A stretch of 64,000 nucleotides of DNA from Streptomyces anulatus (GTDB lineage: Bacteria > Actinomycetota > Actinomycetes > Streptomycetales > Streptomycetaceae), in the NCBI RefSeq assembly GCF_000721175.1, contig NZ_JOEZ01000001.1, forward strand, positions 248,001 through 312,000, read 5' to 3'. Shown piece by piece: positions 1-8,261 of the stretch (within the stretch, counting starts at the first letter, position 1; each line of letters starts with the position of its first letter). A program made the translations under genes and the position numbers. Below the pieces are notes generated by a model. The model was not told the origin of the DNA. It saw only the letters and a list, made by a program, of their open reading frames with translations, and ran no database searches.

Positions 1-125
1 CGGCTCGTCACGGTCGGGCTGGGATTGGGTGCCGTCGGGGGATTCGTCGGCAGTCTGTTCCATGAACGGAGCGCGCTGGCAGCCGCACGTGATGCGGCGG
101 GCGAAGGAAATGAGGAATCGCCGTC
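1..125. other. Left-edge intergenic sequence
   Basis: No convincing gene was found in this leading stretch. One open frame runs through it, but it continues into the following acetyltransferase gene in another phase and is best read as a shadow. The last 25 bases carry a purine-rich GAAGGAAATGAGG that serves as ribosome binding site for the gene starting at 126. In other Streptomyces the parAB genes lie just to this side; that is expectation, not seen here. Confidence 0.5.
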
Positions 126-743
126 ATGGGGCGTCGGCTCGTACCACTCACCCTGGACAACCTTCCGGATCTCCCCGAGCGTTGCCGCTCGTGCGTCTTC
201 TGGGAGCTTGACCCGGTCAGTGGGGAAGCCGCGGTAAAGGCGGGCAAGCCGGAGCTGGAGAAGGAAGCCTGGATCTCCGCAGTCCTCCTGGAGTGGGGAT
301 CCTGCGGCCGGGTGGTCTATGTGGACGACGTGCCGGCCGGGTTCGTGCTCTTCGCCCCGCCCGCGTACGTGCCCCGCTCGACGGCATTTCCGACCAGTCC
401 GGTCTCCCCCGACGCCGTTCAGCTCATCACCGGTCTGATCATTCCCGAGTACCAGGGCCAGGGGCTGGGCCGGGTCATGGTGCAGACGGTGGCCAAGGAT
501 GTCCTGCGACGGGGCTTCAAGGCGATCGAGGCGTTCGGGGACGCTCGGTCCCAGCAAGCCGCGTGCGTACTTCCCGCGGAGCATCTGCTGGCCGTCGGCT
601 TCAAGACCGTGCGGCCGCATCCCGTGTACCCACGGCTGAGGCTGGATCTGCGGACGACGCTCTCCTGGAAGGAAGACGTGGAGATGGCGCTCGACCGGCT
701 TCTGGGGGCGGTCCAGAAGGAACCGGTGTTGCGGCCGTTGTGA
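126..743 (+). CDS. GNAT-family N-acetyltransferase
   Basis: A 205-residue protein with the acetyl-CoA binding motif of the GNAT fold at about residues 105-118 (IIPEYQGQGLGRVMV, including the Q-x-x-G-x-G/A core). It should transfer an acetyl group to an unknown amine in the cytoplasm. A CRSC cysteine pair at residues 20-23 precedes the fold; such a pair could bind metal or respond to thiol stress, but that is speculation. The ATG has a purine-rich ribosome binding site. The gene converges on trxA and the two share a terminator/parS hairpin. Substrate unknown. Confidence 0.85.
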   Translation: MGRRLVPLTLDNLPDLPERCRSCVFWELDPVSGEAAVKAGKPELEKEAWISAVLLEWGSCGRVVYVDDVPAGFVLFAPPAYVPRSTAFPTSPVSPDAVQLITGLIIPEYQGQGLGRVMVQTVAKDVLRRGFKAIEAFGDARSQQAACVLPAEHLLAVGFKTVRPHPVYPRLRLDLRTTLSWKEDVEMALDRLLGAVQKEPVLRPL

Positions 744-784
744 GGCCGCTGCTGCCGACCGCCCTGCGAGACGGGCTGCCATGC

Positions 785-821
785 GAAACGGGCCCACCCT
801 CTCAGAGGGTGGGCCCGTTTC
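785..821. terminator. Bidirectional terminator between GNAT gene and trxA
   Basis: An 18-nt left arm (785-802) is perfectly complementary to 804-821, giving a GC-rich hairpin with a realistic loop of about five bases. It lies between two convergent genes, and its right arm overlaps the parS site at 817-830. Confidence 0.85.
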
Positions 822-830
822 ACGTGAAAC
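817..830. other. parS: parS centromere site (ParB binding)
   Basis: Exact GTTTCACGTGAAAC, the 14-bp palindrome bound by ParB in Streptomyces. It sits on the right arm of the terminator between the GNAT gene and trxA. Confidence 0.92.
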
Positions 831-856
831 ATCGCGCCGAGGCGCTGCTGCGCGGG

Positions 857-1189
857 CTAAGCGCTGATGAAGCCCTCGAGGTCGCGGAGGATCGCGGCCT
901 TCGGCTTGGCGCCGACGATGGTCTTGGCGACCTCGCCGCCCTGGTACACGTTCAGGGTCGGGATGGACATCACGCCGTACTTGGCGGCGGTGGCCGGGTT
1001 CTCGTCGATGTTGAGCTTGACGATCTCGATCTGGTCGCCGTGCTCTGCCGCGATCGCCTCCAGCGAGGGGGCGATCTGGCGGCACGGACCGCACCAGGCG
1101 GCCCAGAAGTCCACCAGAACGGGCTTGTCGCTCTTGAGGACGACCTCGTCGAAGGTGTCATCCGTAACGTGCTTCAGGTCGCCGGCCAC
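857..1189 (-). CDS. trxA: Thioredoxin
   Basis: A 110-residue single-domain thioredoxin with the redox-active WCGPC at residues 32-36. It reduces protein disulfides in the cytoplasm and is itself reduced by the thioredoxin reductase encoded immediately upstream. The start is GTG, chosen because AAGGAGG lies at ideal spacing before it. It is the last gene of the leftward sigM/trxBA block and is probably cotranscribed with trxB across a 46-bp gap from the SigR-type promoter at 2278-2303. Length and motif are standard for the family. Confidence 0.97.
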   Translation of the reverse strand: MAGDLKHVTDDTFDEVVLKSDKPVLVDFWAAWCGPCRQIAPSLEAIAAEHGDQIEIVKLNIDENPATAAKYGVMSIPTLNVYQGGEVAKTIVGAKPKAAILRDLEGFISA

Positions 1190-1235
1190 GGCGGCCTCCT
1201 TAGTCTCTCGGGGTGGTGGGGTGCGGTGCGGACGT

Positions 1236-2207
1236 TCAGACGGCCGGGGTCTTCTCCGGCTCGGCGGGCTCCGTGTCGGCCAGGGCCGCGAGGTAGCGCT
1301 CGGCGTCCAGGGCGGCGGAACAGCCGGTGCCCGCTGCCGTGATGGCCTGACGGTAGGTGTGGTCGACCACGTCTCCGGCGCCGAACACGCCGGTCAGATT
1401 GGTGCGCGTGGAGGGCGCCTCGACCTTCAGGTAACCCTCGTCGTCGAGCTCCAGCTGGCCCTTGAAGAGCTCGGTGCGCGGGTCGTGGCCGACGGCGATG
1501 AACAGTCCGGTCACGGGGAGCTCGGACGTCTCACCGGTCTTGGTGTTGCGCAGGGTCAGACCGGAGAGCTTCTGGTCGCCCTTGACCTCGGCGACCTCGC
1601 TGTCCCAGGCGAACTTGATCTTCGGGTCGGCGAAGGCCCGGTCCTGCATGGCCTTGGAGGCACGCAGGGTGTCGCGGCGGTGGACGATCGTCACGGACTT
1701 GGCGAAGCGGGAGAGGAAGGTCGCCTCCTCCATCGCGGTGTCGCCGCCGCCGATCACGGCGATGTCGTGGTCCTTGAAGAAGAAGCCGTCGCAGGTGGCG
1801 CACCAGGAGACGCCGCGTCCGGAGAGGGCGTCCTCGTTGGGCAGTCCGAGCTTGCGGTGCTGGGAGCCGGTCGTGACGATGACGGCCTTGGCGCGGTGGA
1901 CGGTGCCCGCGGTGTCGGTGACGGTCTTGATGTCACCGGTGAGGTCGACCGCGACCACGTCGTCGGGGATCAGCTCGGCACCGAAGCGCTCGGCCTGGGC
2001 CCGCATGTTGTCCATGAGCTCGGGGCCCATGATGCCGTCCTGGAAGCCGGGGAAGTTCTCCACGTCGGTGGTGTTCATCAGTGCACCGCCAGCCGTGACG
2101 GCGCCCTCGAAGACCAACGGGTTCAGCGAGGCGCGGGCGGTGTACAGCGCGGCGGTGTACCCGGCCGGTCCGGAGCCGATGATGATCACATTACGGACGT
2201 CGCTCAC
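1236..2207 (-). CDS. trxB: Thioredoxin reductase (NADPH)
   Basis: A 323-residue low-molecular-weight thioredoxin reductase. It has the FAD-binding GSGPAG at residues 11-16, the active-site CATC at 136-139 and the NADPH-binding GGGDTA at 153-158. It transfers electrons from NADPH through FAD to thioredoxin. The GTG start follows AGGAAG. A GGAAT-N18-GTT element about 70 bp upstream matches the oxidative-stress SigR promoter consensus, so induction by disulfide stress is likely. Confidence 0.97.
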   Translation of the reverse strand: MSDVRNVIIIGSGPAGYTAALYTARASLNPLVFEGAVTAGGALMNTTDVENFPGFQDGIMGPELMDNMRAQAERFGAELIPDDVVAVDLTGDIKTVTDTAGTVHRAKAVIVTTGSQHRKLGLPNEDALSGRGVSWCATCDGFFFKDHDIAVIGGGDTAMEEATFLSRFAKSVTIVHRRDTLRASKAMQDRAFADPKIKFAWDSEVAEVKGDQKLSGLTLRNTKTGETSELPVTGLFIAVGHDPRTELFKGQLELDDEGYLKVEAPSTRTNLTGVFGAGDVVDHTYRQAITAAGTGCSAALDAERYLAALADTEPAEPEKTPAV

Positions 2208-2277
2208 GGGTTACTTCCTCGTTTCTGCAGACTGCCTAACTGCTTACGGGGTCGGTTCAACGACTCTCACCCCACCC

Positions 2278-2303
2278 AACGGATCCTACGGCTGATGCAT
2301 TCC
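2278..2303 (-). promoter_or_regulatory. SigR-type promoter of trxB-trxA
   Basis: On the minus strand GGAAT (2299-2303) and GTT (2278-2280) are separated by exactly 18 bp. This matches the GGAAT-N18/19-GTT consensus of the thiol-stress sigma factor SigR. It lies 71 bp upstream of the trxB start in the gap after the anti-sigma gene. Confidence 0.85.
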
Positions 2304-2333
2304 CGAACGTGCCGCGGCGGTCGCAGACGGTCT

Positions 2334-3314
2334 TCAGGGGCGGTCGTAGGCGCGGGTGAGCAGCAGCTGCCCGGTGGACTCCGGGGCGGCGTCCACGCAG
2401 GCAGCGGCCACGAGGTAGGCCTGTACGCGCGCGGGGTCGCTCGAGTGCGGCAGGACGACGAGATAGGTGTCCGTTCCCTGGTACGTCCCCTCGTCGAGGG
2501 CGAGCGCCGGCGTGGTGCGGCCGGTGGCCCGTTGCACACAGGGGGGAACAGCGACAGCAGGGGCCTTGAAGGGGCTCCTGGACGCTTCGGCGTCGGGGGT
2601 GAGGGCCTCGCTCGTCGACTTGGTGTCCGCCCCCGGAGGCATCTCCTTGACTCCGGGGCTCTCCTGGCTCGCCCCGCCGTCGAGGAGGTCCTGCACCTGG
2701 GCTTCGAGCGCTCCGTCGGCGTAGGCGTGCGCGCCGCTTTCCGAGGCGCTGACTCCGCTGTCGGCCGCCGTCTTGGCTCCATCGCCGGAGGGGGCGATGG
2801 ACTGGAGGAAGAAGACGCTCATCCCGATGACCGCTGCGCCGAACGTGGTGCCGAGGACCACAGCACGCCGACGACGGCGGGTGGGACGGCGGCCCGGTCC
2901 GGTGGCGGCGGAGGACCGGCCGACCGGGCGGTCCGGGGCAGTGGCGCCGACGCTCACGGGAGCGGACCCGGCCGTCGCGTCGGCGGGCGTCGTGGCTTCA
3001 GTGTTCCTGTCCTCGGCGGTCGTTGTTTCACGTGAAACAACGACCGGTTCGTCCACGGCGGGCGTGGGCCGGGCCTCCGCCGCGAGAGCCGCGTCGATGC
3101 GGGCGGCGATGTCTTCGGGCATCGGCTCGGGGGCGGGCATCGTTCCGAGTAGCCCGCGGATCTCCTCCAGTGAGTCCCGTACCTCCGAGCAGAGGTCGCA
3201 CCCCGCGATGTGCTGCCGGACCTCCGGCGCCCGGGAAGGGGAGAGCAGCCCCTCGGTGAGATCGGAGATCTCGGAGACCTCCGGGTGCTGAGCCGTGTCG
3301 GCCGTGGATGTCAC
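2334..3314 (-). CDS. rsmA: Putative membrane anti-sigma factor for SigM, zinc-finger (ZAS) type
   Basis: A 326-residue protein with a ZAS zinc-binding motif H-x3-C-x2-C at residues 35-42 (HIAGCDLC), a central low-complexity linker, an arginine-rich stop followed by one membrane helix at about 151-172, and an extracytoplasmic C-terminal domain. It should bind and inhibit the preceding sigma factor at the membrane. The GTG start follows GAGGAGG and overlaps the sigM stop codon as GTGA, indicating translational coupling. A parS site lies inside the reading frame at 3025-3038 and encodes part of VVVSRETTT. The gene corresponds in position to the anti-SigM gene of Mycobacterium tuberculosis; the symbol is borrowed from there. 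Confidence 0.85.
   Translation of the reverse strand: MTSTADTAQHPEVSEISDLTEGLLSPSRAPEVRQHIAGCDLCSEVRDSLEEIRGLLGTMPAPEPMPEDIAARIDAALAAEARPTPAVDEPVVVSRETTTAEDRNTEATTPADATAGSAPVSVGATAPDRPVGRSSAATGPGRRPTRRRRRAVVLGTTFGAAVIGMSVFFLQSIAPSGDGAKTAADSGVSASESGAHAYADGALEAQVQDLLDGGASQESPGVKEMPPGADTKSTSEALTPDAEASRSPFKAPAVAVPPCVQRATGRTTPALALDEGTYQGTDTYLVVLPHSSDPARVQAYLVAAACVDAAPESTGQLLLTRAYDRP
3025..3038. other. parS: parS site inside the anti-sigma coding sequence
   Basis: Exact GTTTCACGTGAAAC. The flanks extend the dyad to a perfect 30-bp palindrome at 3017-3046. It lies in the linker-encoding part of the anti-sigma gene, a place that tolerates arbitrary residues. Confidence 0.9.
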
Positions 3315-4027
3315 GGGCGCCCACCTCCTCCCTTCGTTGCGGCAGGATCGCTTGCTCCTGCGTCTCTGGGGCCTGACGCAGGTGGGACGGATGCTCCGGG
3401 CGTCCGGTTCCTTCCGGTGGCGCCGTTCTCCCCGCCGGAGGCCTGCCCCCCGGTTCCGGCGCGCAGATGGCGGACCAGGGGGGCCAGTCTCGCGCGGCCC
3501 CGGGCGCATCGGCTCTTCACGGTGCCGGTCGGCACCTCCAGGATGCTGGCCGCCTCCGCGACGGGGTAGCCCTGCATGTCGACGAGGACGAGGGCCGCCC
3601 GCTGCTCGGCGGGCAGCGTGGCCAGGGCTTCCTGGAGCTGGAGCCTGAGGTCCTTCCGCACGGCGGGGGCCTCGGCCGATTCGTGGGGTTCGAGGAGCTG
3701 GTCGAGCCGTTCGGCGTCGTCCACCGGGGATGTCTTGCGGGAGGCGGCCTTGCGGACCCGGTCGAGGCAGGCGTTGACGGTGATCCGGTGCAGCCAGGTA
3801 GTGACGGCGGACTGGCCGCGGAAGGTGTGGGCGGCGCGGAAGGCGGATACCAGGGCGTCCTGGACGGCGTCGGCCGCCTCCTCCCGGTCTCCCAGGGTGC
3901 GCAGCGCCACGGCCCAGAGCCGGTCGCGGTGGCGCCGTACGAGTTCACCGAAGGCGTCGGGGTCGCCCGCGACATGCTGGGCGAGCAGCTCCGAGTCGCT
4001 CGGTGCCTCGGGTGGAACGGAATCCAC
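3311..4027 (-). CDS. sigM: ECF RNA polymerase sigma factor SigM
   Basis: A 238-residue extracytoplasmic-function sigma factor. Region 2 lies at about residues 15-85 (DAFGELVRRHRDRLWAVALR, then DAVQDALVSAFR) and region 4 at about 130-185 (LPAEQRAALVLVDMQGYPVA plus a helix-turn-helix). The GTG start at 4027 is preferred because GGAGGGGGAG precedes it; an ATG at 4060 would add 11 residues but has no ribosome binding site. The stop overlaps the anti-sigma start. The C-terminal tail is glycine/proline rich and not part of the core. Gene order sigM-anti-sigma-trxB-trxA matches mycobacteria. Confidence 0.9.
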   Translation of the reverse strand: MDSVPPEAPSDSELLAQHVAGDPDAFGELVRRHRDRLWAVALRTLGDREEAADAVQDALVSAFRAAHTFRGQSAVTTWLHRITVNACLDRVRKAASRKTSPVDDAERLDQLLEPHESAEAPAVRKDLRLQLQEALATLPAEQRAALVLVDMQGYPVAEAASILEVPTGTVKSRCARGRARLAPLVRHLRAGTGGQASGGENGATGRNRTPGASVPPASGPRDAGASDPAATKGGGGRP

Positions 4028-4188
4028 CGTGCTCCCCCTCCGAACCGGATCCGATGTCATATGTGGGCCGCGCCCGTCGGAGCGGTGCGACGGGGAGAAG
4101 CCTGCCGTCACGGGTGTGACGACCGCAACCCTGGCATCGCGGGCGCTCGGTGGGCGAACGGTCCGCCCCACAGTATCGGGGCGGTGGA

Positions 4189-5919
4189 TCAGCCGAGGAC
4201 GGAGATGTCGGTGATGCCGCCCCGGTAGCCGCCCGTTCCGTCCGCCGGGAGCTCCGTGATGTGGATCAGGACGTAGCGGGTGCGGATGGGCTTGTCGAGC
4301 TTCTCCTCGAGCTTCGATCCCGAGACGGTCCGCTTGACGATCGGTTGGTCGAAGTCGGCCGTCATGGACGGGGACGTGGCGCCCGGGGAGGCGGCGAGCA
4401 CGGTCGTCGTCTGCCCCTTCCGGTACATGGAGACGTCGATGCCGGAGACGTCCCGCACCTTGCCGAGGTCGACGATGATTCCGCTGCCCTGCTTGCGCTG
4501 GGGGAGGTTGCCGAAGTTGGCGAAGCCCTCGTACCGCGGGGTGACCCAGTGGGTTCCGGGATTGCCGTCGATGGTGTTCGGCACCTCCCGCTCCTTGATG
4601 CCGGAGCCGTCGGGCATGAACTCCGTGGCCCCCGAGATGTCCAGCGGTTCGGCGGACGGCGCCGCCTTGTCGCCCTTGTTCTTGTCGCCCTCGCTCGGCT
4701 CGGTGACACCGGTGTCGTCGGAGCCCTTGGTCCGGTCGAGCAGCGCCTCCGCGAGCTGCCAGCTGCCGAGCCCCAGCGCGGCGATGAGGAGCGCCGAGAC
4801 GGTCCACTTGAGGACACGGCCGGTGCGGCTCTGCAGCGGGGCGGGAGGGGCCGGCATCACGGGCTGGGTGACGGCGGACGGGTGGGAGGACGGACGCCCG
4901 TACGTGCCCTGCTGATAGGTCGTCCGCTGGTATGCCGGCGGTGCGGTGAACGTGGGCTCCGGAGGAAGGATGCGCGGCATGGCCGCGACGGCCTTGGCCA
5001 GCTCGTCCGGGGTGGTGCAGGGTGGCTCCTGCCGGGAGGCGGTGGCACCGTCGTTGGCGAGCGCCCGCATGGCGAGCTCGGAGAGGCCCCGGTGGACGCC
5101 GGCCCGGACCTGGTCCGGGGCGATGAGCCCCATGCCCTTGGGCAGTCCGGAGAGCCCGTGGGCGTCGCTCCCGTACGGCCATCGGTGGGTCAGTGCGGCG
5201 TACAGGAGGGCGCCGATGGCCTCGGTGTCCGTACGGAGGGGGCGTTCGGCGGTGATGCCGCGCAGGGCGGCGTTCACGGCGAGGCCGCGGATGCGGTACT
5301 GCCCCGTGGAACTGCGCAGGACCGCGCCGGGGGTGAGGCGCAGATGGGCCAGCCCTTCGCGGTGGGCGGCGGCCATCGCCTGGGAGACCTGGCTGACGAG
5401 CTGGTAGGCGTCGTGGGCCTCCATCGGCCCGGTGGCCAGCAGAGCGGTGAGCTCGGTGGCGTCCGGCAGCCATTCGTGGACCACGTAGACGAGGTCGTTC
5501 TCCTCGACGGCGTCCAGGACCTGGACGAAGCGGGGGTCGCCGAGCAGGGCCGAGGAGCGGGCGGCGGCCAGCACCGAACGGGCCCGTGGGTGGTCCGCGG
5601 GCAGCAGGTGGACGCCCACCGCCCGGCGGAGCTTCTCGTCGACCGCGCGCCAGCTGCTGAAGCCGTCCAGACGGGTGACGCACTCCTCCAGGCGGTAGCG
5701 CCCGGCGAGTTTGTGACCGCTGTGCAGATCGGGTGATGCCGGAACGGCCTCGGAACCCGCCCGCCCACCGTCCGCGTTCTCGGTGTCCTCGGGGCTCGCG
5801 CCCCTGGTGTCCTCGGCTTGCGCCGTCCCGTCGGCCGTGGCTCCGTCCGCCTTGGCGGTCAGCGGCTCGTCGCCGCTGTTGTCGGCCACGTCGACGGCGG
5901 CCGTGCTACGTTCCGCCAC
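4189..5919 (-). CDS. Membrane pseudokinase with extracytoplasmic discoidin-like domain (MurJ partner)
   Basis: A 576-residue protein with an acidic low-complexity N-terminus, a Ser/Thr-kinase-like fold at about 70-330, one membrane helix at about 367-390 and a C-terminal beta-sandwich resembling F5/8-type (discoidin) sugar-binding domains at about 430-576. The kinase fold is dead: the ATP-binding lysine region reads AVGVHLLP, the HRD-DxxxxN loop reads AHLRLTPGAVL and no DFG is present. In Mycobacterium the same pseudokinase and carbohydrate-binding-like domains are fused to the C-terminus of MviN/MurJ. Here they form a separate gene directly after murJ. A role in gating lipid II flipping through a phosphopeptide-binding partner is inferred. 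GTG start with AGGAA upstream. Confidence 0.85.
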   Translation of the reverse strand: MAERSTAAVDVADNSGDEPLTAKADGATADGTAQAEDTRGASPEDTENADGGRAGSEAVPASPDLHSGHKLAGRYRLEECVTRLDGFSSWRAVDEKLRRAVGVHLLPADHPRARSVLAAARSSALLGDPRFVQVLDAVEENDLVYVVHEWLPDATELTALLATGPMEAHDAYQLVSQVSQAMAAAHREGLAHLRLTPGAVLRSSTGQYRIRGLAVNAALRGITAERPLRTDTEAIGALLYAALTHRWPYGSDAHGLSGLPKGMGLIAPDQVRAGVHRGLSELAMRALANDGATASRQEPPCTTPDELAKAVAAMPRILPPEPTFTAPPAYQRTTYQQGTYGRPSSHPSAVTQPVMPAPPAPLQSRTGRVLKWTVSALLIAALGLGSWQLAEALLDRTKGSDDTGVTEPSEGDKNKGDKAAPSAEPLDISGATEFMPDGSGIKEREVPNTIDGNPGTHWVTPRYEGFANFGNLPQRKQGSGIIVDLGKVRDVSGIDVSMYRKGQTTTVLAASPGATSPSMTADFDQPIVKRTVSGSKLEEKLDKPIRTRYVLIHITELPADGTGGYRGGITDISVLG

Positions 5920-6048
5920 CGTCGTTCCTGCCTCCCCATCCGTTGCGCGATGCCAGCCAGCTCTGCACAGTCACGCCAATTGTGCCCACACTCCAGCGTT
6001 ATGCACGACACGCGGAGTGCGGCGATGGTTGTGCGGGCGGGCGCTCAT

Positions 6049-8211
6049 TCAGCGTCCGAGCCGTCCACGGACCATGCCCACCAGGCCGTTGACCTCTTCG
6101 ATGCGCATCTTCTTCGCCGCGACGAAGAAGATGCCCAGGAGGAGGGTGCCGCCGCAGATCAGCGCGGCCAGCGAGCCGAGAGCGCCAATGCCGACAACTT
6201 CCAGGATCCCGAATCCGACGGCGCCGCCGACCAGGGCGGCGGGCACCGCGGCCATGCAGAGGCGGGCGTAGGTCCGTACGACGTGCGCGCCGTCGAGGTC
6301 GCCGCCCAGCCGGTTGCTCAGCCGCCGCCAGGCGACTCCGACGCCGACCGCGTAGGCCAGACCGTAGGAGAAGGCCATGCCGACGACGGCCCACCGGGCG
6401 GGCAGGACGACGTAACAGAGCGCGGAGGCGGCGGCGTTGACGGCGGCCACGATGACGGTGTTGTAGAAGGGGGTGCGGGTGTCCTCGTAGGCGTAGAACC
6501 CGCGAAGGACGACGTACTGCACGGAGTACGGGATCAGGCCGAGCGCGAAGGCCATGAGGATGAAGCCCATGGAGCGGGCGGCCTCGGTGCCGCTGGAGGC
6601 GTACAGCAGGGTGGCCATCGGCAGGCCGAGCGCGAGGAACGCGAAGGCCACCGGCACGATGGCGACGGCCGAGTTGCGCAGCCCCTGCGAGATGTCGTCG
6701 CGGACCGCACCCGGGTCGTTGTCATGGGCGGCCCGGGAGATGCGGGGCAGCAGCGCGGCCATGACCGAGACGGTGATGATGGCCTGCGGCATGCCCCAGA
6801 TCAGCTGGGCGTTGGAGTAGGCCAGGAAACCGGTGCCGTCATGGCCCGAGGCCGAGCCGGCCGCGGTGGCGAGTTGGGTGACGACCAGGACGCCCGCCTG
6901 GTTGGCCAGGACGAACAGCACGGTCCACTTGGCCAGTTTGACGGTCTTGCCGAGCCCGTGGCCCTTCCAGTCGAACCGGGGGCGGAAGCGGAAGCCGGTC
7001 TCGCGCAGGTAGGGGATCATCGCCAGGGCCTGGACGACGAGGCCGAGCAGGGTGCCGATGCCGAGCAGCCGGACGCCTTCCGGCGGAATGGTGTCGACAC
7101 CCATCTGCGATTCGGCGGAGGTGCCGTAGACCCAGATGAACAGCCCGAACGTGATGATCATGACGATGTTGTTCAGGACCGGGGTCCACATCATCGCGCC
7201 GAACTTTCCACGGGCGTTGAGGATCTGACCCATCACCACGTGCACACCCATGAAGAAGATGGTGGGCAGGCAGTACCGGGCGAAGGTGACGGCCACGCTG
7301 TTGGCGGCCACGTCGTCGGCGATCGTGCTGGACATCAGCTTGATCAGCACCGGTGCGACGAGGACCGCGGCGGCGACGATCAGGCCGAGCGCGATCATCA
7401 CCAGGGTCAGGAGCCGGTTGGCGAACGCCTCGCCGCCGTCCTCGTCGTCCTTCATGGCGCGGACGAGCTGGGGGACGAAGACCGAGTTCAGGCCGCCGCC
7501 GACGGTGAGGATGTAGATCATCGTCGGAAGCGTGTACGCGATGGTGAAGCTGTCGCCGAGGATGGCGGCGCCGAGCGCGGCGGTGATCACCAGGGACCGC
7601 ACGAATCCGGTGAGCCGGGAGACGAGGGTGCCCGCGGCCATGACCGCGCTGGACTTGAGGAGTCCGGAGACCTTCCCGCCGCCGCCCTTGGCGGGCGCGG
7701 GTGCGGGAGCCGGTTCGGGCTGGGGCGGCACCGGAGGCTTCCCCGAGCCCACCTGGTCCCGGAAGAGATGGGCGAAGGCGTCCGGCTCCTGCCGGTCGTC
7801 CGACGCCTGGGTGACGAGGTCGTCGACGCCGACGAACTGGGTCGTCGCCGGGCGGTCCCCGTACGGCAGGTGCCGGGAGGGCCCCGCCGGCTCGGGGGGC
7901 GGGGTCTGGGCCCAGATGCGCGGGTCGGGGGCGTACGGAGCGGCGGGCGGCTGCTGGTAGAGCGGCGCCGGCTCCTGGTAGGTGCCGGGAGGCGGGGGAG
8001 GGTGCGCGGCGCGGTCGTAGAGCGCCTCGCTCACCGGGTCCTGGGCGGCCAGGTCCCGCGCCCGGTAGGGGTCGTCCTCATAGGCGTGCTGGAGGTACGG
8101 GTCCGGCGGCACGGAGCCGTCCTGGCCCGCGCCCGGAGGAACCGGAGGCCCGCCCGGAGACGCTGCTCCGCCCGCGCCCTGCCCGCGGTCACCGTCGTAC
8201 GGCGCGTTCAT
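6049..8211 (-). CDS. murJ: Lipid II flippase MurJ (MviN)
   Basis: A polytopic MOP-superfamily protein of about 720 residues. The first 170 or so residues form a proline-rich cytoplasmic extension, followed by the MurJ core from KVSGLLKSSAVMAAGTLVSR through about 14 membrane helices. It flips the peptidoglycan precursor lipid II across the membrane. The ATG at 8211 follows GAGGTAGGGG; a TTG at 8265 overlapping the stop of the upstream gene could add 18 residues. It lacks the pseudokinase tail found in the mycobacterial homologue, which is encoded by the next gene. Likely essential. Confidence 0.93.
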   Translation of the reverse strand: MNAPYDGDRGQGAGGAASPGGPPVPPGAGQDGSVPPDPYLQHAYEDDPYRARDLAAQDPVSEALYDRAAHPPPPPGTYQEPAPLYQQPPAAPYAPDPRIWAQTPPPEPAGPSRHLPYGDRPATTQFVGVDDLVTQASDDRQEPDAFAHLFRDQVGSGKPPVPPQPEPAPAPAPAKGGGGKVSGLLKSSAVMAAGTLVSRLTGFVRSLVITAALGAAILGDSFTIAYTLPTMIYILTVGGGLNSVFVPQLVRAMKDDEDGGEAFANRLLTLVMIALGLIVAAAVLVAPVLIKLMSSTIADDVAANSVAVTFARYCLPTIFFMGVHVVMGQILNARGKFGAMMWTPVLNNIVMIITFGLFIWVYGTSAESQMGVDTIPPEGVRLLGIGTLLGLVVQALAMIPYLRETGFRFRPRFDWKGHGLGKTVKLAKWTVLFVLANQAGVLVVTQLATAAGSASGHDGTGFLAYSNAQLIWGMPQAIITVSVMAALLPRISRAAHDNDPGAVRDDISQGLRNSAVAIVPVAFAFLALGLPMATLLYASSGTEAARSMGFILMAFALGLIPYSVQYVVLRGFYAYEDTRTPFYNTVIVAAVNAAASALCYVVLPARWAVVGMAFSYGLAYAVGVGVAWRRLSNRLGGDLDGAHVVRTYARLCMAAVPAALVGGAVGFGILEVVGIGALGSLAALICGGTLLLGIFFVAAKKMRIEEVNGLVGMVRGRLGR

Positions 8212-8261
8212 CGAAACCCCTACCTCATCGTCCCCGGCCGGCCGGCCACGACAGACATCGC

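Noticed and set aside
1..237. Open frame from the left edge with a GAVGGFVGSLF hydrophobic stretch
   Set aside because: It runs about 110 bp into the GNAT gene in a different phase and lacks a ribosome binding site in view; probably chance.
867..3035. 722-residue open frame antisense to trxA, trxB and the anti-sigma gene
   Set aside because: It lies opposite three clear genes; long antisense frames are a by-product of high GC codon bias.
4028..5683. Upstream open extension of the sigM frame (total 790 residues)
   Set aside because: It overlaps the pseudokinase gene on the same strand in another frame, and the sequence is arginine/proline-rich shadow coding. The ribosome binding site fixes sigM at 4027.
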